Position numbers and translations under genes: made by a program | Notes under the pieces: model-generated | What the model was told of the DNA's origin: nothing | Seen by the model: only the letters and a program-made list of their open reading frames with translations | Databases searched by the model: none | Part shown: positions 1 through 5,460 of the stretch, in pieces | Layout of the letters: each line of letters starts with the position of its first letter | Position numbering within the stretch: position 1 is the first letter of the stretch | DNA from: Acutalibacter sp. | Lineage (GTDB): Bacteria > Bacillota > Clostridia > Oscillospirales > Acutalibacteraceae | NCBI GenBank assembly: GCA_022801475.1 | Contig: JAAWSH010000060.1 | Span: 1-8,503 of the forward strand | DNA length: 8,503 nt | Reading direction: 5' to 3'

Positions 1-663
1 GCCCAGACCAAGGTGACCCTAGACAACCTCTTTGAGCAGATGAAAGAGGGCGAGATGAAGGAGCTGAAGATCATCGTCAAGGCGGACGTGCAGGGGTCGG
101 TAGAGGCAGTGCGGCAGTCCTTGGAAAAGCTCTCCAACGACGAGGTGCGGGTGCACATCATCCATGGGGCGGTAGGCGCGGTGAGCGAAAGCGACGTGAT
201 GCTGGCCAACGCGTCCAATGCCATTATCGTGGGCTTCAATGTGCGGCCCGACCCGGTGGCCGAAGAAAACGCCAAGCGGGATGGGGTGGATATGCGGCTG
301 TACCGGATTATCTACGACTGCATTGAGGAGATTGAGAACGCCATGAAGGGTATGCTGGCGCCCAAGTACCGGGAGGTGGCTCTGGGCCGTGCTGAGTGCC
401 GGGAGACCTACAAGATCAGCAATGTGGGCATGGTCATCGGCGGCCACGTGGTCAACGGAAAGATTACCCGAAACGCCCAGGTGCGGGTGGTGCGGGACGG
501 CATCATTGTGGCGGACGACAAGATCGCCTCTCTGCGGCGGTTTAAGGACGACGTAAAAGAGGTGGCCGACGGCTATGACTGCGGCATTACCCTGGAGCGT
601 TTCTCGGACATCAAGCAAGGGGACGTTTTGGAGGCCTATGAGATGGAGGAGTATAGGGACTAA
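1..663 (+). CDS. infB: Translation initiation factor IF-2, C-terminal part (5' end outside window)
   Basis: This is the last 220 residues of IF2, the GTPase that places fMet-tRNA on the 30S subunit and promotes subunit joining. The frame is open from base 1, so the gene starts upstream; the G domain and domain II are not in view. What remains is the domain III-type block, beginning [18 protein letters not shown] (about residues 21-38) and including VGFNVRPDP. The C2 domain, which binds the formyl-Met end of the initiator tRNA, follows from about residue 120, opening with [14 protein letters not shown] and closing with [22 protein letters not shown]. The end [10 protein letters not shown] followed by TAA is the usual IF2 C-terminus, so the 3' end is intact. 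The reading is secure from these highly conserved blocks. In Firmicutes rbfA normally follows directly; here a broken acetyltransferase gene lies between them. Confidence 0.97.
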   Translation, partial: AQTKVTLDNLFEQMKEGEMKELKIIVKADVQGSVEAVRQSLEKLSNDEVRVHIIHGAVGAVSESDVMLANASNAIIVGFNVRPDPVAEENAKRDGVDMRLYRIIYDCIEEIENAMKGMLAPKYREVALGRAECRETYKISNVGMVIGGHVVNGKITRNAQVRVVRDGIIVADDKIASLRRFKDDVKEVADGYDCGITLERFSDIKQGDVLEAYEMEEYRD

Positions 664-693
664 GAGAGCCTAGAGCTATAGGCAAAAGGCGGG

Positions 694-1025
694 AACCGGG
701 CTCTTTTCTTGGCCCAAGGGGGAGATGCTTATCTGGGGCACATTGCCGCAGAGAAAGACTTCATGGGCTGGGCCTATGTGGAGGCCCTGGAAGTGGCCGC
801 CAGCCAACGGGACAGGGGAACGGGCACAGCGCTGGGGCTATCCGCTGGGCAAAGGAACGGGACCTAGCGGGGCTGCGGCAGGAGACCCAAGACAACAACC
901 TGATGGCCTGCCGGTTTTACCTAAAACAGGGATTTCAGGTGGGCGGGGTGAACTATCTGCGTTACCATACTCTGCCCGCCCCCAAAAATCAGGAGGCCGC
1001 TGTTTTCTTCTACCTGTTGTTTTAA
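694..1025 (+). pseudogene. Remnant of a streptothricin-acetyltransferase-like GNAT gene (N-terminal truncated, frameshifted)
   Basis: Two frames together give the C-terminal two thirds of a GNAT N-acetyltransferase. From about 694, in the infB frame, one reads ALFLAQGGDAYLGHIAAEKD and then AYVEALEVAASQRDRGTGTAL, the acetyl-CoA-binding strand and Q/RxxGxG/A loop. That frame stops at TAG 865-867. Homology continues in the next frame from about 831: AIRWAKERDLAGL, QETQDNNLMACRFYLKQGF and the end EAAVFFYLLF, stopping at TAA 1023-1025. ETQDNN..AC.FY..GF and the aromatic FYLLF-type end are hallmarks of Sat4/SatA streptothricin acetyltransferases, which acetylate the beta-lysine of streptothricin. 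Adding one G to the GGGG run at 834-837 restores a single frame. The first roughly 70 residues are missing: a stop at 679-681 and the infB stop leave no room. The remnant's stop codon overlaps the rbfA Shine-Dalgarno site. The family is confident; exact substrate is not, and the gene is surely inactive because its N-terminus is missing. Confidence 0.85.
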
Positions 1026-1035
1026 GGAGGATATT

Positions 1036-1443
1036 ATGCCCACACACAAACTAGGACGCATTACAGAGGACGTGAGCCGGGAGCTTTCCGCCATTGTCCG
1101 TGAACTAAAAGACCCCCGGATTACCGGCTGTCTGCTCAGCGTGGTGCGGGTGGAAGTGACCAACGACCTGTCTTACTGCACAGCCTATGTGAGCACCGTG
1201 GAGGGCCTGGAGCGCTCCAAAGAGGCTGTGCGGGGGCTGAAGTCGGCCTCGGGGTATATTCGCCGGGAGCTGGGCCACAGGCTGAAGCTGCGCCACGTAC
1301 CAGAGATGATCTTTAAGGCCACCGACTCCATTGAGTATGGCGCCAGTATCTCCAAGCTGCTGAACGACCTGGACATTCCAGAGGCAGAGGAAGAATTACC
1401 AGAGGAGGAAAGCCGCCATGGAGACAATTTTGACGTTGACTGA
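1036..1443 (+). CDS. rbfA: 30S ribosome-binding factor RbfA
   Basis: RbfA is a small single KH-type domain protein that binds pre-30S subunits near helix 1 of 16S rRNA and assists late maturation, especially in the cold. The 135-residue product has the family signature in order: the N-terminal helix RITEDVSRELSAIVRELKDPRITG, the strand VVRVEVTNDLSYCTAYVS, the kinked-helix A-x-G element in SASGYIRRELGHRLKLRHVPE, and the terminal strand FKATDSIEYGASISKLL. A Glu-rich tail of about 20 residues (PEAEEELPEEE) follows the core and is longer than in Bacillus RbfA. ATG 1036 is preceded by AGGAGG at 1025-1030, 5 nt away, fixing the start. The 3' end overlaps the next gene by 26 nt, indicating translational coupling. 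The role is inferred from family and operon context, both typical. Confidence 0.96.
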   Translation: MPTHKLGRITEDVSRELSAIVRELKDPRITGCLLSVVRVEVTNDLSYCTAYVSTVEGLERSKEAVRGLKSASGYIRRELGHRLKLRHVPEMIFKATDSIEYGASISKLLNDLDIPEAEEELPEEESRHGDNFDVD

Positions 1444-2386
1444 AGCGGCCAGCCGGCTGGCTGCCTGGGACGATATTTTGGTGGTCTGCCACGCGAACCC
1501 GGACGGGGACGCCCTGGGCTCCATGTCCGGGCTGGTGCGGGGGCTGCGGGCCCTGGGTAAAAGGGCGGACTGGTACTGCCCGGACCAGGTCCCGGAACCA
1601 TTCGTCTACCTTTTCCGGGGCTTGGAAAACAGCGGGCTGGTTCCTGTCCACACTGTTACAGTGGATGTGGCGGACAGCAAGCTGCTGGGCCCTGGAGAGG
1701 GGCGTTTTGCCGGAAAAGTGGAACTAGCCATTGACCACCACAGCACCCATAGGCCCTTTGCCAAGGAACGCTGGGTAAGCGCAGCGGCGGCTACGGCAGA
1801 GATGGTCTGGCTGCTGTTAAAGGAGTTGGCGGTGACTCCGGATGCTGCCATGGCCAGCTGTCTTTATACAGGTATGGCCACTGACACAGGCTGTTTCCGC
1901 TACCGCAACGTAACCCCCCAGACCCTGCGGCTGGCGGCGGAGGCCCTGGAGGCTGGGGCCAGTGCTGGAGATATTAACCAAAAGTTGTTTGAGACCAAGA
2001 CCCTGGCTTATTTCCGGGCCGAGCGGCGGATATTGGAGGACATGGAGCTGTTCTGCGGGGGAAAGGCTGCCATGGTGCTGCTGCCCCAGTCTTTCTATGC
2101 CGAGACCGGCGCGCGGGAGGACGAGGCGGAAGCCGCTGTGGGCCAGCTCCGGCAGATTGAAGGGGTGCTGCTGGGGATCACCGTAAAGGAGAAGCCGGAT
2201 GGCGGCATCAAGGGCTCTCTGCGGGCCAACCCTCCGGTCAATGCCGCCGCGATCTGCGAGAGGCTGGGGGGCGGAGGCCACGCCGGGGCGGCGGGATGTA
2301 CCCTGGAGGGGATGTCCATAGCAGAGGCGGCGGAGAAAATGAGAGCCGCTTGTGAACAATATTTTGCGGAGATAGGATGTATCTGA
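1418..2386 (+). CDS. nrnA: DHH/DHHA1 phosphoesterase, NrnA type (nanoRNase / pAp phosphatase)
   Basis: This 322-residue protein belongs to the DHH family that degrades 2-5 nt RNAs and dephosphorylates 3'-phosphoadenosine 5'-phosphate in the cytoplasm. Manganese-binding motifs are all present: HANPDGDALGS (H25, D29, D31), VDVAD (83-86), the name-giving DHH triad at 106-108, and the motif around D156 in GMATDTGCF. The C-terminal DHHA1 substrate-binding domain ends in GGGGHAGAAG (284-293). Length matches NrnA; CBS, GGDEF and membrane segments are absent, so it is not GdpP or a PolyA-type fusion. ATG 1418 lies within the end of rbfA, with AGGAGG at 1403-1408 (9-nt spacing). It sits between rbfA and truB, the standard position of nrnA-like genes in many Firmicutes, where it may recycle short RNA products. 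Whether pAp or nanoRNA is the main substrate cannot be told from sequence. Confidence 0.92.
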   Translation: METILTLTEAASRLAAWDDILVVCHANPDGDALGSMSGLVRGLRALGKRADWYCPDQVPEPFVYLFRGLENSGLVPVHTVTVDVADSKLLGPGEGRFAGKVELAIDHHSTHRPFAKERWVSAAAATAEMVWLLLKELAVTPDAAMASCLYTGMATDTGCFRYRNVTPQTLRLAAEALEAGASAGDINQKLFETKTLAYFRAERRILEDMELFCGGKAAMVLLPQSFYAETGAREDEAEAAVGQLRQIEGVLLGITVKEKPDGGIKGSLRANPPVNAAAICERLGGGGHAGAAGCTLEGMSIAEAAEKMRAACEQYFAEIGCI

Positions 2387-2392
2387 CCCAAT

Positions 2393-3304
2393 ATGAATGG
2401 CGTAATCATATTAGATAAGCCCAAGGGATTTACCTCTTTCGATGCGGTGGCGGTAGTACGGGGGCTTAGTAAAGAGAAAAAGATTGGCCACACCGGCACC
2501 CTGGACCCTATGGCCACCGGGGTGCTTCCCCTTTTGCTGGGCCGTGCGGCCAAAGCCGCCAGCCTGCTGCCGGACACGGACAAGGAATATTTAGCCCAGT
2601 TCCAGCTGGGGCGGCGCTTTGACACAGGGGATGTGACCGGCGCCCTGGTGGAACAGAACCAGGCCCCTGTGGACAGAAACGCCCTGGAAGGGGCTATGGC
2701 GGGATTCTTAGGGGAGATTGACCAGCTGCCGCCCATGTACTCGGCAGTGTCCGTAAACGGCCAGCGGCTATATAAGCTGGCCCGCCAGGGCCTTACGGTA
2801 GAGCGCCCAGCCCGGCGGGTAAACATCTCCCTGCTGCGGCTGGAGGCCTACGACCCCGCAAGCCGCCAGGGAACCCTAAGGGTGGCGTGCTCGAAAGGCA
2901 CGTACATACGGGTGCTCATCGAGGATATTGCCGCCGCTGCCGGAACCTGTGGTACCATGGTGGGGCTGCGGCGGGTGCGGGCCTGCGGCTTTTCCGAGGC
3001 AGACGCGGTAAGCCTGGACCAGCTGCGCCAGATGGCCGGGGCCGGACGACTGGAAGAAGCGCTGCGCCCGGTGGACGGGCTGTTCCAGGCGTACAGGCGG
3101 GTCATGGTAAGCGGAGTGCAAGGGACGCGCTTTTTAAATGGAGGAGCTCTGGCCCTGGACCGGCTGCGGCTGGCCGGGGGTACGCCAGAGGCCGGGGAGC
3201 GCATGCAAGTCTATGAGCCCGGGGGAGCGTTCCTGGGCCTGGGAGAGGCAGACCCGGCGGCGGGAGAGCTGAAGGTGCTGAAACTTTTTAAAGTGGCCCA
3301 ATAG
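2393..3304 (+). CDS. truB: tRNA pseudouridine(55) synthase TruB
   Basis: TruB converts U55 in the T-loop of nearly all tRNAs to pseudouridine and also acts as a tRNA folding helper. The 303-residue protein begins MNGVIILDKPKGFTSFDAV, the usual TruB N-terminus, which supports ATG 2393. The catalytic motif GHTGTLDPMATGVL carries the nucleophile Asp38. Other conserved blocks are the YLAQFQLG strand (66-73), the substrate-loop motif PPMYSAVSVNGQRLYKLAR (113-131) and SKGTYIRVLIEDI (167-179). Residues after about 235 form the short PUA-like tail found in bacterial TruB. It starts 6 nt after the nrnA stop; the nearest purine-rich site (AGG at 2374-2376) is 16 nt upstream of the ATG, so initiation probably relies on coupling to nrnA translation. 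All key residues are intact. Confidence 0.96.
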   Translation: MNGVIILDKPKGFTSFDAVAVVRGLSKEKKIGHTGTLDPMATGVLPLLLGRAAKAASLLPDTDKEYLAQFQLGRRFDTGDVTGALVEQNQAPVDRNALEGAMAGFLGEIDQLPPMYSAVSVNGQRLYKLARQGLTVERPARRVNISLLRLEAYDPASRQGTLRVACSKGTYIRVLIEDIAAAAGTCGTMVGLRRVRACGFSEADAVSLDQLRQMAGAGRLEEALRPVDGLFQAYRRVMVSGVQGTRFLNGGALALDRLRLAGGTPEAGERMQVYEPGGAFLGLGEADPAAGELKVLKLFKVAQ

Positions 3305-3382
3305 ATTCAAGGCAAAAAAGAGAGACACATTGTGTGGTCCAGGTGCGGGGAATGTCCCGAGCCTTTACCCTCATGTGAAAAA

Positions 3383-3388
3383 AGGAGG
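3383..3388 (+). promoter_or_regulatory. Shine-Dalgarno site fixing the ribF start
   Basis: AGGAGG inside an A-rich run sits 7 nt before ATG 3396. The alternative in-frame ATG at 3330 would add 22 residues with no similarity to RibF, and this Shine-Dalgarno site would then lie inside the coding region. Confidence 0.85.
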
Positions 3389-3395
3389 CGCCAGC

Positions 3396-4319
3396 ATGGA
3401 ATGGATCGCAAATTTTGACATGCCGCCCCAGCCGCCGTGCAGCTTGGCGCTGGGAGGCTTTGACGGACTACACCGGGGACATATGGCGGTGATTCAAGCC
3501 GCGCTGGAGGGCCCGGACCAGCCAGCTGTGTTCACCTTTTCCGCGCCGCCTTCCGGCGAGGCTATGGTATTGACCGCCGCGGATAAAAAAGAGCTGTTGG
3601 CCGCCGCCGGGGTGGAGTGGGTGTACTCGGCGGAGTTTTCGGCTTTGAAAACCATGGATGCCGCCAGTTTTGTGGAAACCCTGCTCTTTGAAAAAATAAA
3701 CGCCCGACGGCTCTGCTGCGGAGAGGACTTCCGCTTTGGCCGGGGCGCGATGGGGGACGTCGAGCTGCTGCGAGAGCTCTGTCAAAAGCATGGCATGGGC
3801 CTGACCGTGCTGCCTCCTGTAAACGAGGATGGGGAAAAGATCAGCTCCAGCCGGATTCGCCGGGCAGTAGAGGGGGGAGACATCCCCACAGCCAACCGGC
3901 TGCTGGGCCGGCCCTTTGGCTTTCAGCTGGAGGTGATCCATGGGAACCACATCGGTACAGGGCTGGGCACACCCACCATCAACCAGGCGCTGCCAGAGAA
4001 CTTTGTGCGGCCCCGGTTTGGGGTGTACGCGGCCTGGTGCCTGGTGGAGGGGAGCCCGTATTTTGGTGTGTGCAATATTGGGGTAAAACCCACCGTGGGC
4101 TCGGACCGGGTGTTGGCCGAGACCTGGATGCCGGCGTTTTCCGGGGATCTATACGGCCGCATGGTGCGGCTGCTCCTGGTGGAGTTTATCCGGCCAGAGC
4201 GCAAGTTCGAATCTTTGGACCAGCTGAAGGAAGAGATCCGGCAGAATGCCCGGCAAGCAGAGGAAATCACCCGGCGGCAGGACATTGGAACATTTGGACT
4301 AAGCGCCGCTGGCGGCTGA
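3396..4319 (+). CDS. ribF: Bifunctional riboflavin kinase / FAD synthetase RibF
   Basis: RibF phosphorylates riboflavin to FMN and adenylates FMN to FAD. The 307-residue product has the N-terminal nucleotidyltransferase domain: GGFDGLHRGH (20-29), the HxGH-type ATP motif, then CCGEDFRFGRGA and ISSSRIR (149-155). The C-terminal flavokinase domain has LGTPTIN (190-196) in place of the common G-F-P-T-N form, GVYAAWC, NIGVKPTVG, and ETWMPAFSGDLYG with the expected catalytic Glu242. The segment after TFS (FSAPPSGEAM) is shorter than in Bacillus RibF and lacks its PHP-type motif. An in-frame ATG at 3330 exists, but ATG 3396 has AGGAGG at 3383-3388 (7-nt spacing) and matches the family N-terminus, so it is chosen. 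A 91-nt gap follows truB; I see only short weak stems there and no convincing promoter or terminator. The 3' end overlaps the opposing thioesterase gene by 21 nt. Confidence 0.94.
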   Translation: MEWIANFDMPPQPPCSLALGGFDGLHRGHMAVIQAALEGPDQPAVFTFSAPPSGEAMVLTAADKKELLAAAGVEWVYSAEFSALKTMDAASFVETLLFEKINARRLCCGEDFRFGRGAMGDVELLRELCQKHGMGLTVLPPVNEDGEKISSSRIRRAVEGGDIPTANRLLGRPFGFQLEVIHGNHIGTGLGTPTINQALPENFVRPRFGVYAAWCLVEGSPYFGVCNIGVKPTVGSDRVLAETWMPAFSGDLYGRMVRLLLVEFIRPERKFESLDQLKEEIRQNARQAEEITRRQDIGTFGLSAAGG

Positions 4320-4730
4320 GAAACAGGCCGCAACCTTTTCATGAAAGTCTGGCAGGGCCCTTTTTAGGGAGACGGGCCGGCCCGCGGAATTCAGAAAGCA
4401 GTGGGTGGTCCAGCCGTCGCAGCGGGGCTGGCCAGTGGCCTGGTCCCGGACCTGGTAGTGAAAGGCAATGCGGGTGCGGGTGTAGCTTTCGATCTGTGTA
4501 AGAATTTCTACCGTGTCGCCAAAACGGCACATGGCATGATAATTGGCCTGGGCGCTAAGCACCGGGCTGAGGATACCGGCGGCTTCCAGGGTTTCGTAAG
4601 GGAAGCCGCTTTCGCGCATAAAATGGACTCTTGCCTCCTCAAACCAGCGGATGTAGTTGGAGTGGTGGACACAGTCCATACGGTCGGTCTCATAGTAGTG
4701 GACCGGGCGGGTGTAAGTGACAGTGGACAT
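4299..4730 (-). CDS. YbgC/4HBT-like acyl-CoA thioesterase (single hotdog domain)
   Basis: The 143-residue protein is a hotdog-fold thioesterase of the YbgC/FadM/4-hydroxybenzoyl-CoA thioesterase class, which hydrolyses acyl-CoA (or acyl-ACP) thioesters in the cytoplasm. The diagnostic N-terminal motif is YYETDRMDCVHHSNYIRWFEEAR (12-34). Asp16 aligns with the catalytic Asp of the class (the second Asp of DTDxxG in YbgC), and the HHSNY plus WFEEAR helix follow. The next strands, ILSPVLSAQANYHAMCRFGDTVEILTQIES and RIAFHYQV, also fit. Length is normal. Start is taken at 4730, just before the conserved motif; the upstream sequence has only a weak purine patch, no strong Shine-Dalgarno site. It points against ribF and shares 21 nt with it at the 3' ends. 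The acyl substrate cannot be predicted. A link to the acyl-CoA-type enzyme at 5461 is possible but only by neighbourhood. Confidence 0.88.
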   Translation of the reverse strand: MSTVTYTRPVHYYETDRMDCVHHSNYIRWFEEARVHFMRESGFPYETLEAAGILSPVLSAQANYHAMCRFGDTVEILTQIESYTRTRIAFHYQVRDQATGQPRCDGWTTHCFLNSAGRPVSLKRALPDFHEKVAACFSAASGA

Positions 4731-4798
4731 AAGATTACCAGCTTTCTAAAAAATATGGGAGTTTACGGGAGAATCGCGGCAGGGTTCTGTGGACCGCT

Positions 4799-4982
4799 GG
4801 AGCAGAAGAAGTCCAGAGGAGCTTGTTCCCTAGCGGGGTGTGGGACAGAATCCCATGCTCGGGACCTTAAAAGGCAGTGCGAGCCAAGAAAAAGCGGGGC
4901 CACAAGGGGAAGAGGCATCCCAGGCTTGCCAACAGCCCTTTTATTAAGGTCCCGCCTGCCCGCATAGGAGCGGCTCTGCTCC
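4799..4982. ncRNA. Possible structured RNA of about 184 nt (6S-like outline), or a small inverted-repeat element
   Basis: The ends pair perfectly: GGAGCAGA at 4799-4806 with TCTGCTCC at 4975-4982. Inside, GGGACCTTAA at 4861-4870 pairs perfectly with TTAAGGTCCC at 4944-4953, continued by GGC 4873-4875 with GCC 4928-4930 and GAGCC 4881-4885 with GGCTT 4923-4927. Between closing and inner stems is an asymmetric bubble (54 versus 21 nt); its long side holds a small hairpin, TGGGA-cagaa-TCCCA, near 4841-4854. A closing stem, large central bubble and long terminal stem at this length is the architecture of 6S RNA. However, I cannot match a 6S consensus with confidence. A minus-strand TATAAA (4988-4993) ends 5 nt before the closing stem, favouring minus-strand transcription, but no -35 accompanies it. 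The perfect inner repeat also fits a MITE-like element. Confidence 0.3.
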
Positions 4983-4993
4983 ATATATTTATA

Positions 4994-5023
4994 GGGGGAC
5001 ATCCCTCCCCCGGCGGGATGGAG
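4994..5023. repeat. Two mutually exclusive hairpins
   Basis: GGGGGA (4994-4999) pairs with TCCCCC (5006-5011) around a 6-nt loop. That loop, CATCCC (5000-5005), pairs equally well with GGGATG (5015-5020). In addition, CTCCAT (4979-4984) can pair with ATGGAG (5018-5023). The stems share bases, so they cannot all form together. This is switch-like geometry at the base level; no regulated gene is evident next to it, and GC-rich composition could produce it by chance. Confidence 0.4.
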
Positions 5024-5027
5024 TTAT

Positions 5028-5036
5028 ATTGTAACA
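5028..5036 (-). promoter_or_regulatory. Possible minus-strand extended -10 element
   Basis: On the minus strand, TGT-TACAAT reads as an extended -10 (TGn plus a 5/6 match to TATAAT). The position 17 nt upstream has TGGCGT, a poor -35. If used, it would transcribe the hairpins at 4994-5023, the 4799-4982 element and, about 300 nt on, the thioesterase gene, which has no better promoter close to its start. Confidence 0.3.
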
Positions 5037-5095
5037 TAATTGTGAAGAAAACGCCAGAGCGCCCAAGATATAGTTTGATGAGGGCGCGAAAGGAT

Positions 5096-5160
5096 ACACA
5101 TAGTAGATTTAACTATAAAATTAAAGATAAAGCACCATATATTGTATTCGGTCTATGTGT
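5096..5160. repeat. 8-bp perfect inverted repeat around an AT-rich 49-bp core
   Basis: ACACATAG at 5096-5103 is the exact reverse complement of CTATGTGT at 5153-5160. The right arm ends on the first base of the -35 hexamer of the promoter at 5160-5188, so it could be a pair of protein-binding half sites. As an RNA stem it would be weak. It could also be a trace of an inserted element. Confidence 0.4.
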
Positions 5161-5188
5161 TGATTTTTAGGTCGAAAGATGGTATCAT
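5160..5188 (+). promoter_or_regulatory. Sigma-A-type promoter for the activase-related gene
   Basis: TTGATT (5160-5165, 4/6 to TTGACA) and TATCAT (5183-5188, 5/6 to TATAAT) are separated by exactly 17 nt. The -10 is preceded by TGG, giving an extended TGn -10. It is the best promoter in the intergenic region and points at the gene starting at 5461. The predicted transcription start is about 5194-5196, giving a leader of roughly 265 nt. The assignment is by motif only. Confidence 0.6.
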
Positions 5189-5194
5189 TTTTAA

Positions 5195-5460
5195 GGCAAT
5201 ACTGCGTAATTCTATGTGCCGTATTGTACCCGTAGGTTTTTCGTCAGAGTGTACAAGAATTACTTTGTAACTCTATTGAGTGCAGTCAATCAGACCAGTG
5301 AGGGGTCTTAGGATCAGGAAACGGAACGCTTGTGCGCAATAGCTGAAGCTATAAGCTGGAACGAAAAATGTACAAGCAAGACAGCGCTTAAGGTTAAGGC
5401 GTTAGCCGTAAATTGTACGGTGCTGCCTTATGAGTCATGGAGAAAGGAAGTACCCAGAAC
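5195..5460 (+). promoter_or_regulatory. Long hairpin-rich 5' leader, candidate structured regulatory RNA
   Basis: From the predicted transcription start the leader contains four stem units in series. CAATAC (5197-5202) pairs with GTATTG (5221-5226). AGACC (5292-5296) pairs with GGTCT (5304-5308). GCTTGT (5328-5333) pairs with ACAAGC (5372-5377) and encloses the hairpin ATAGC-TGAA-GCTAT (5339-5352). TAAGGC (5395-5400) pairs with GCCTTA (5425-5430) and encloses CCGTA (5406-5410) with TACGG (5416-5420). The last stem ends 13 nt before the Shine-Dalgarno site. The hexamer GTACAA or its complement TTGTAC occurs four times (5224, 5251, 5370, 5413), offering alternative pairings. I do not recognise a known riboswitch or T-box core. 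It could be a regulatory leader, an independent small RNA or debris of a mobile element. Confidence 0.4.
5444..5448 (+). promoter_or_regulatory. Shine-Dalgarno site deciding the start of the activase-related gene
   Basis: AAGGA lies 12 nt before ATG 5461. The other in-frame ATG, at 5437, lies upstream of this site and is preceded by no purine-rich site. Starting at 5461 gives MKIGLDVGSTTLK, the usual N-terminus of this family. Confidence 0.7.

Larger units (their letters stand above)
4731..5460. other. 730-bp intergenic region, no protein gene seen, rich in inverted repeats
   Basis: The region lies between two divergent genes (thioesterase left, activase-like gene right). It falls into two parts. 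Positions 4731-5023 are GC-rich and dominated by long complementary segments (4799-4982) and alternative hairpins (4994-5023). Positions about 5040-5430 are clearly AT-richer than the coding regions and hold at least five further perfect inverted repeats and a promoter. One of them, at 5059-5064/5082-5087 (GCGCCC with GGGCGC, 17-nt loop), has no adjacent T-tract. Open frames here have no recognisable domain, poor codon character and run through the repeats. I recognised no tRNA, rRNA, tmRNA, SRP RNA, RNase P RNA, known riboswitch core, CRISPR or transposase. The region may hold one or two non-coding RNAs or the remains of a small mobile element. Confidence 0.7.

Noticed and set aside
725..1054. 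A 109-codon open frame across the infB-rbfA spacer
   Set aside because: It lies in a different frame from both halves of the GNAT homology and its product resembles nothing; it also runs over the rbfA start. The pseudogene reading explains the DNA better.
3305..3395. Possible riboswitch or promoter before ribF
   Set aside because: The 91-nt gap holds only 4-bp stems (near 3327-3337 and 3349-3359), is too short for an FMN riboswitch, and has no paired -35/-10 boxes; readthrough from the upstream genes is simpler.
4763..5002. A 79-codon minus-strand frame in the intergenic region
   Set aside because: It coincides almost exactly with the self-complementary 4799-4982 element, which accounts for the open frame; the protein has no recognisable features.
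4877..5170. A 97-codon plus-strand frame in the intergenic region
   Set aside because: It begins with GTG with no ribosome binding site, crosses the inverted repeats and the composition change near 5040, and has no domain-like pattern.
5400..5425. Resemblance of AGCCGT...TACGG to the base of group II intron domain V
   Set aside because: The middle of domain V (bulge and GAAA loop) is missing, and no reverse transcriptase or intron end is present; the match is too short to support an intron fragment.
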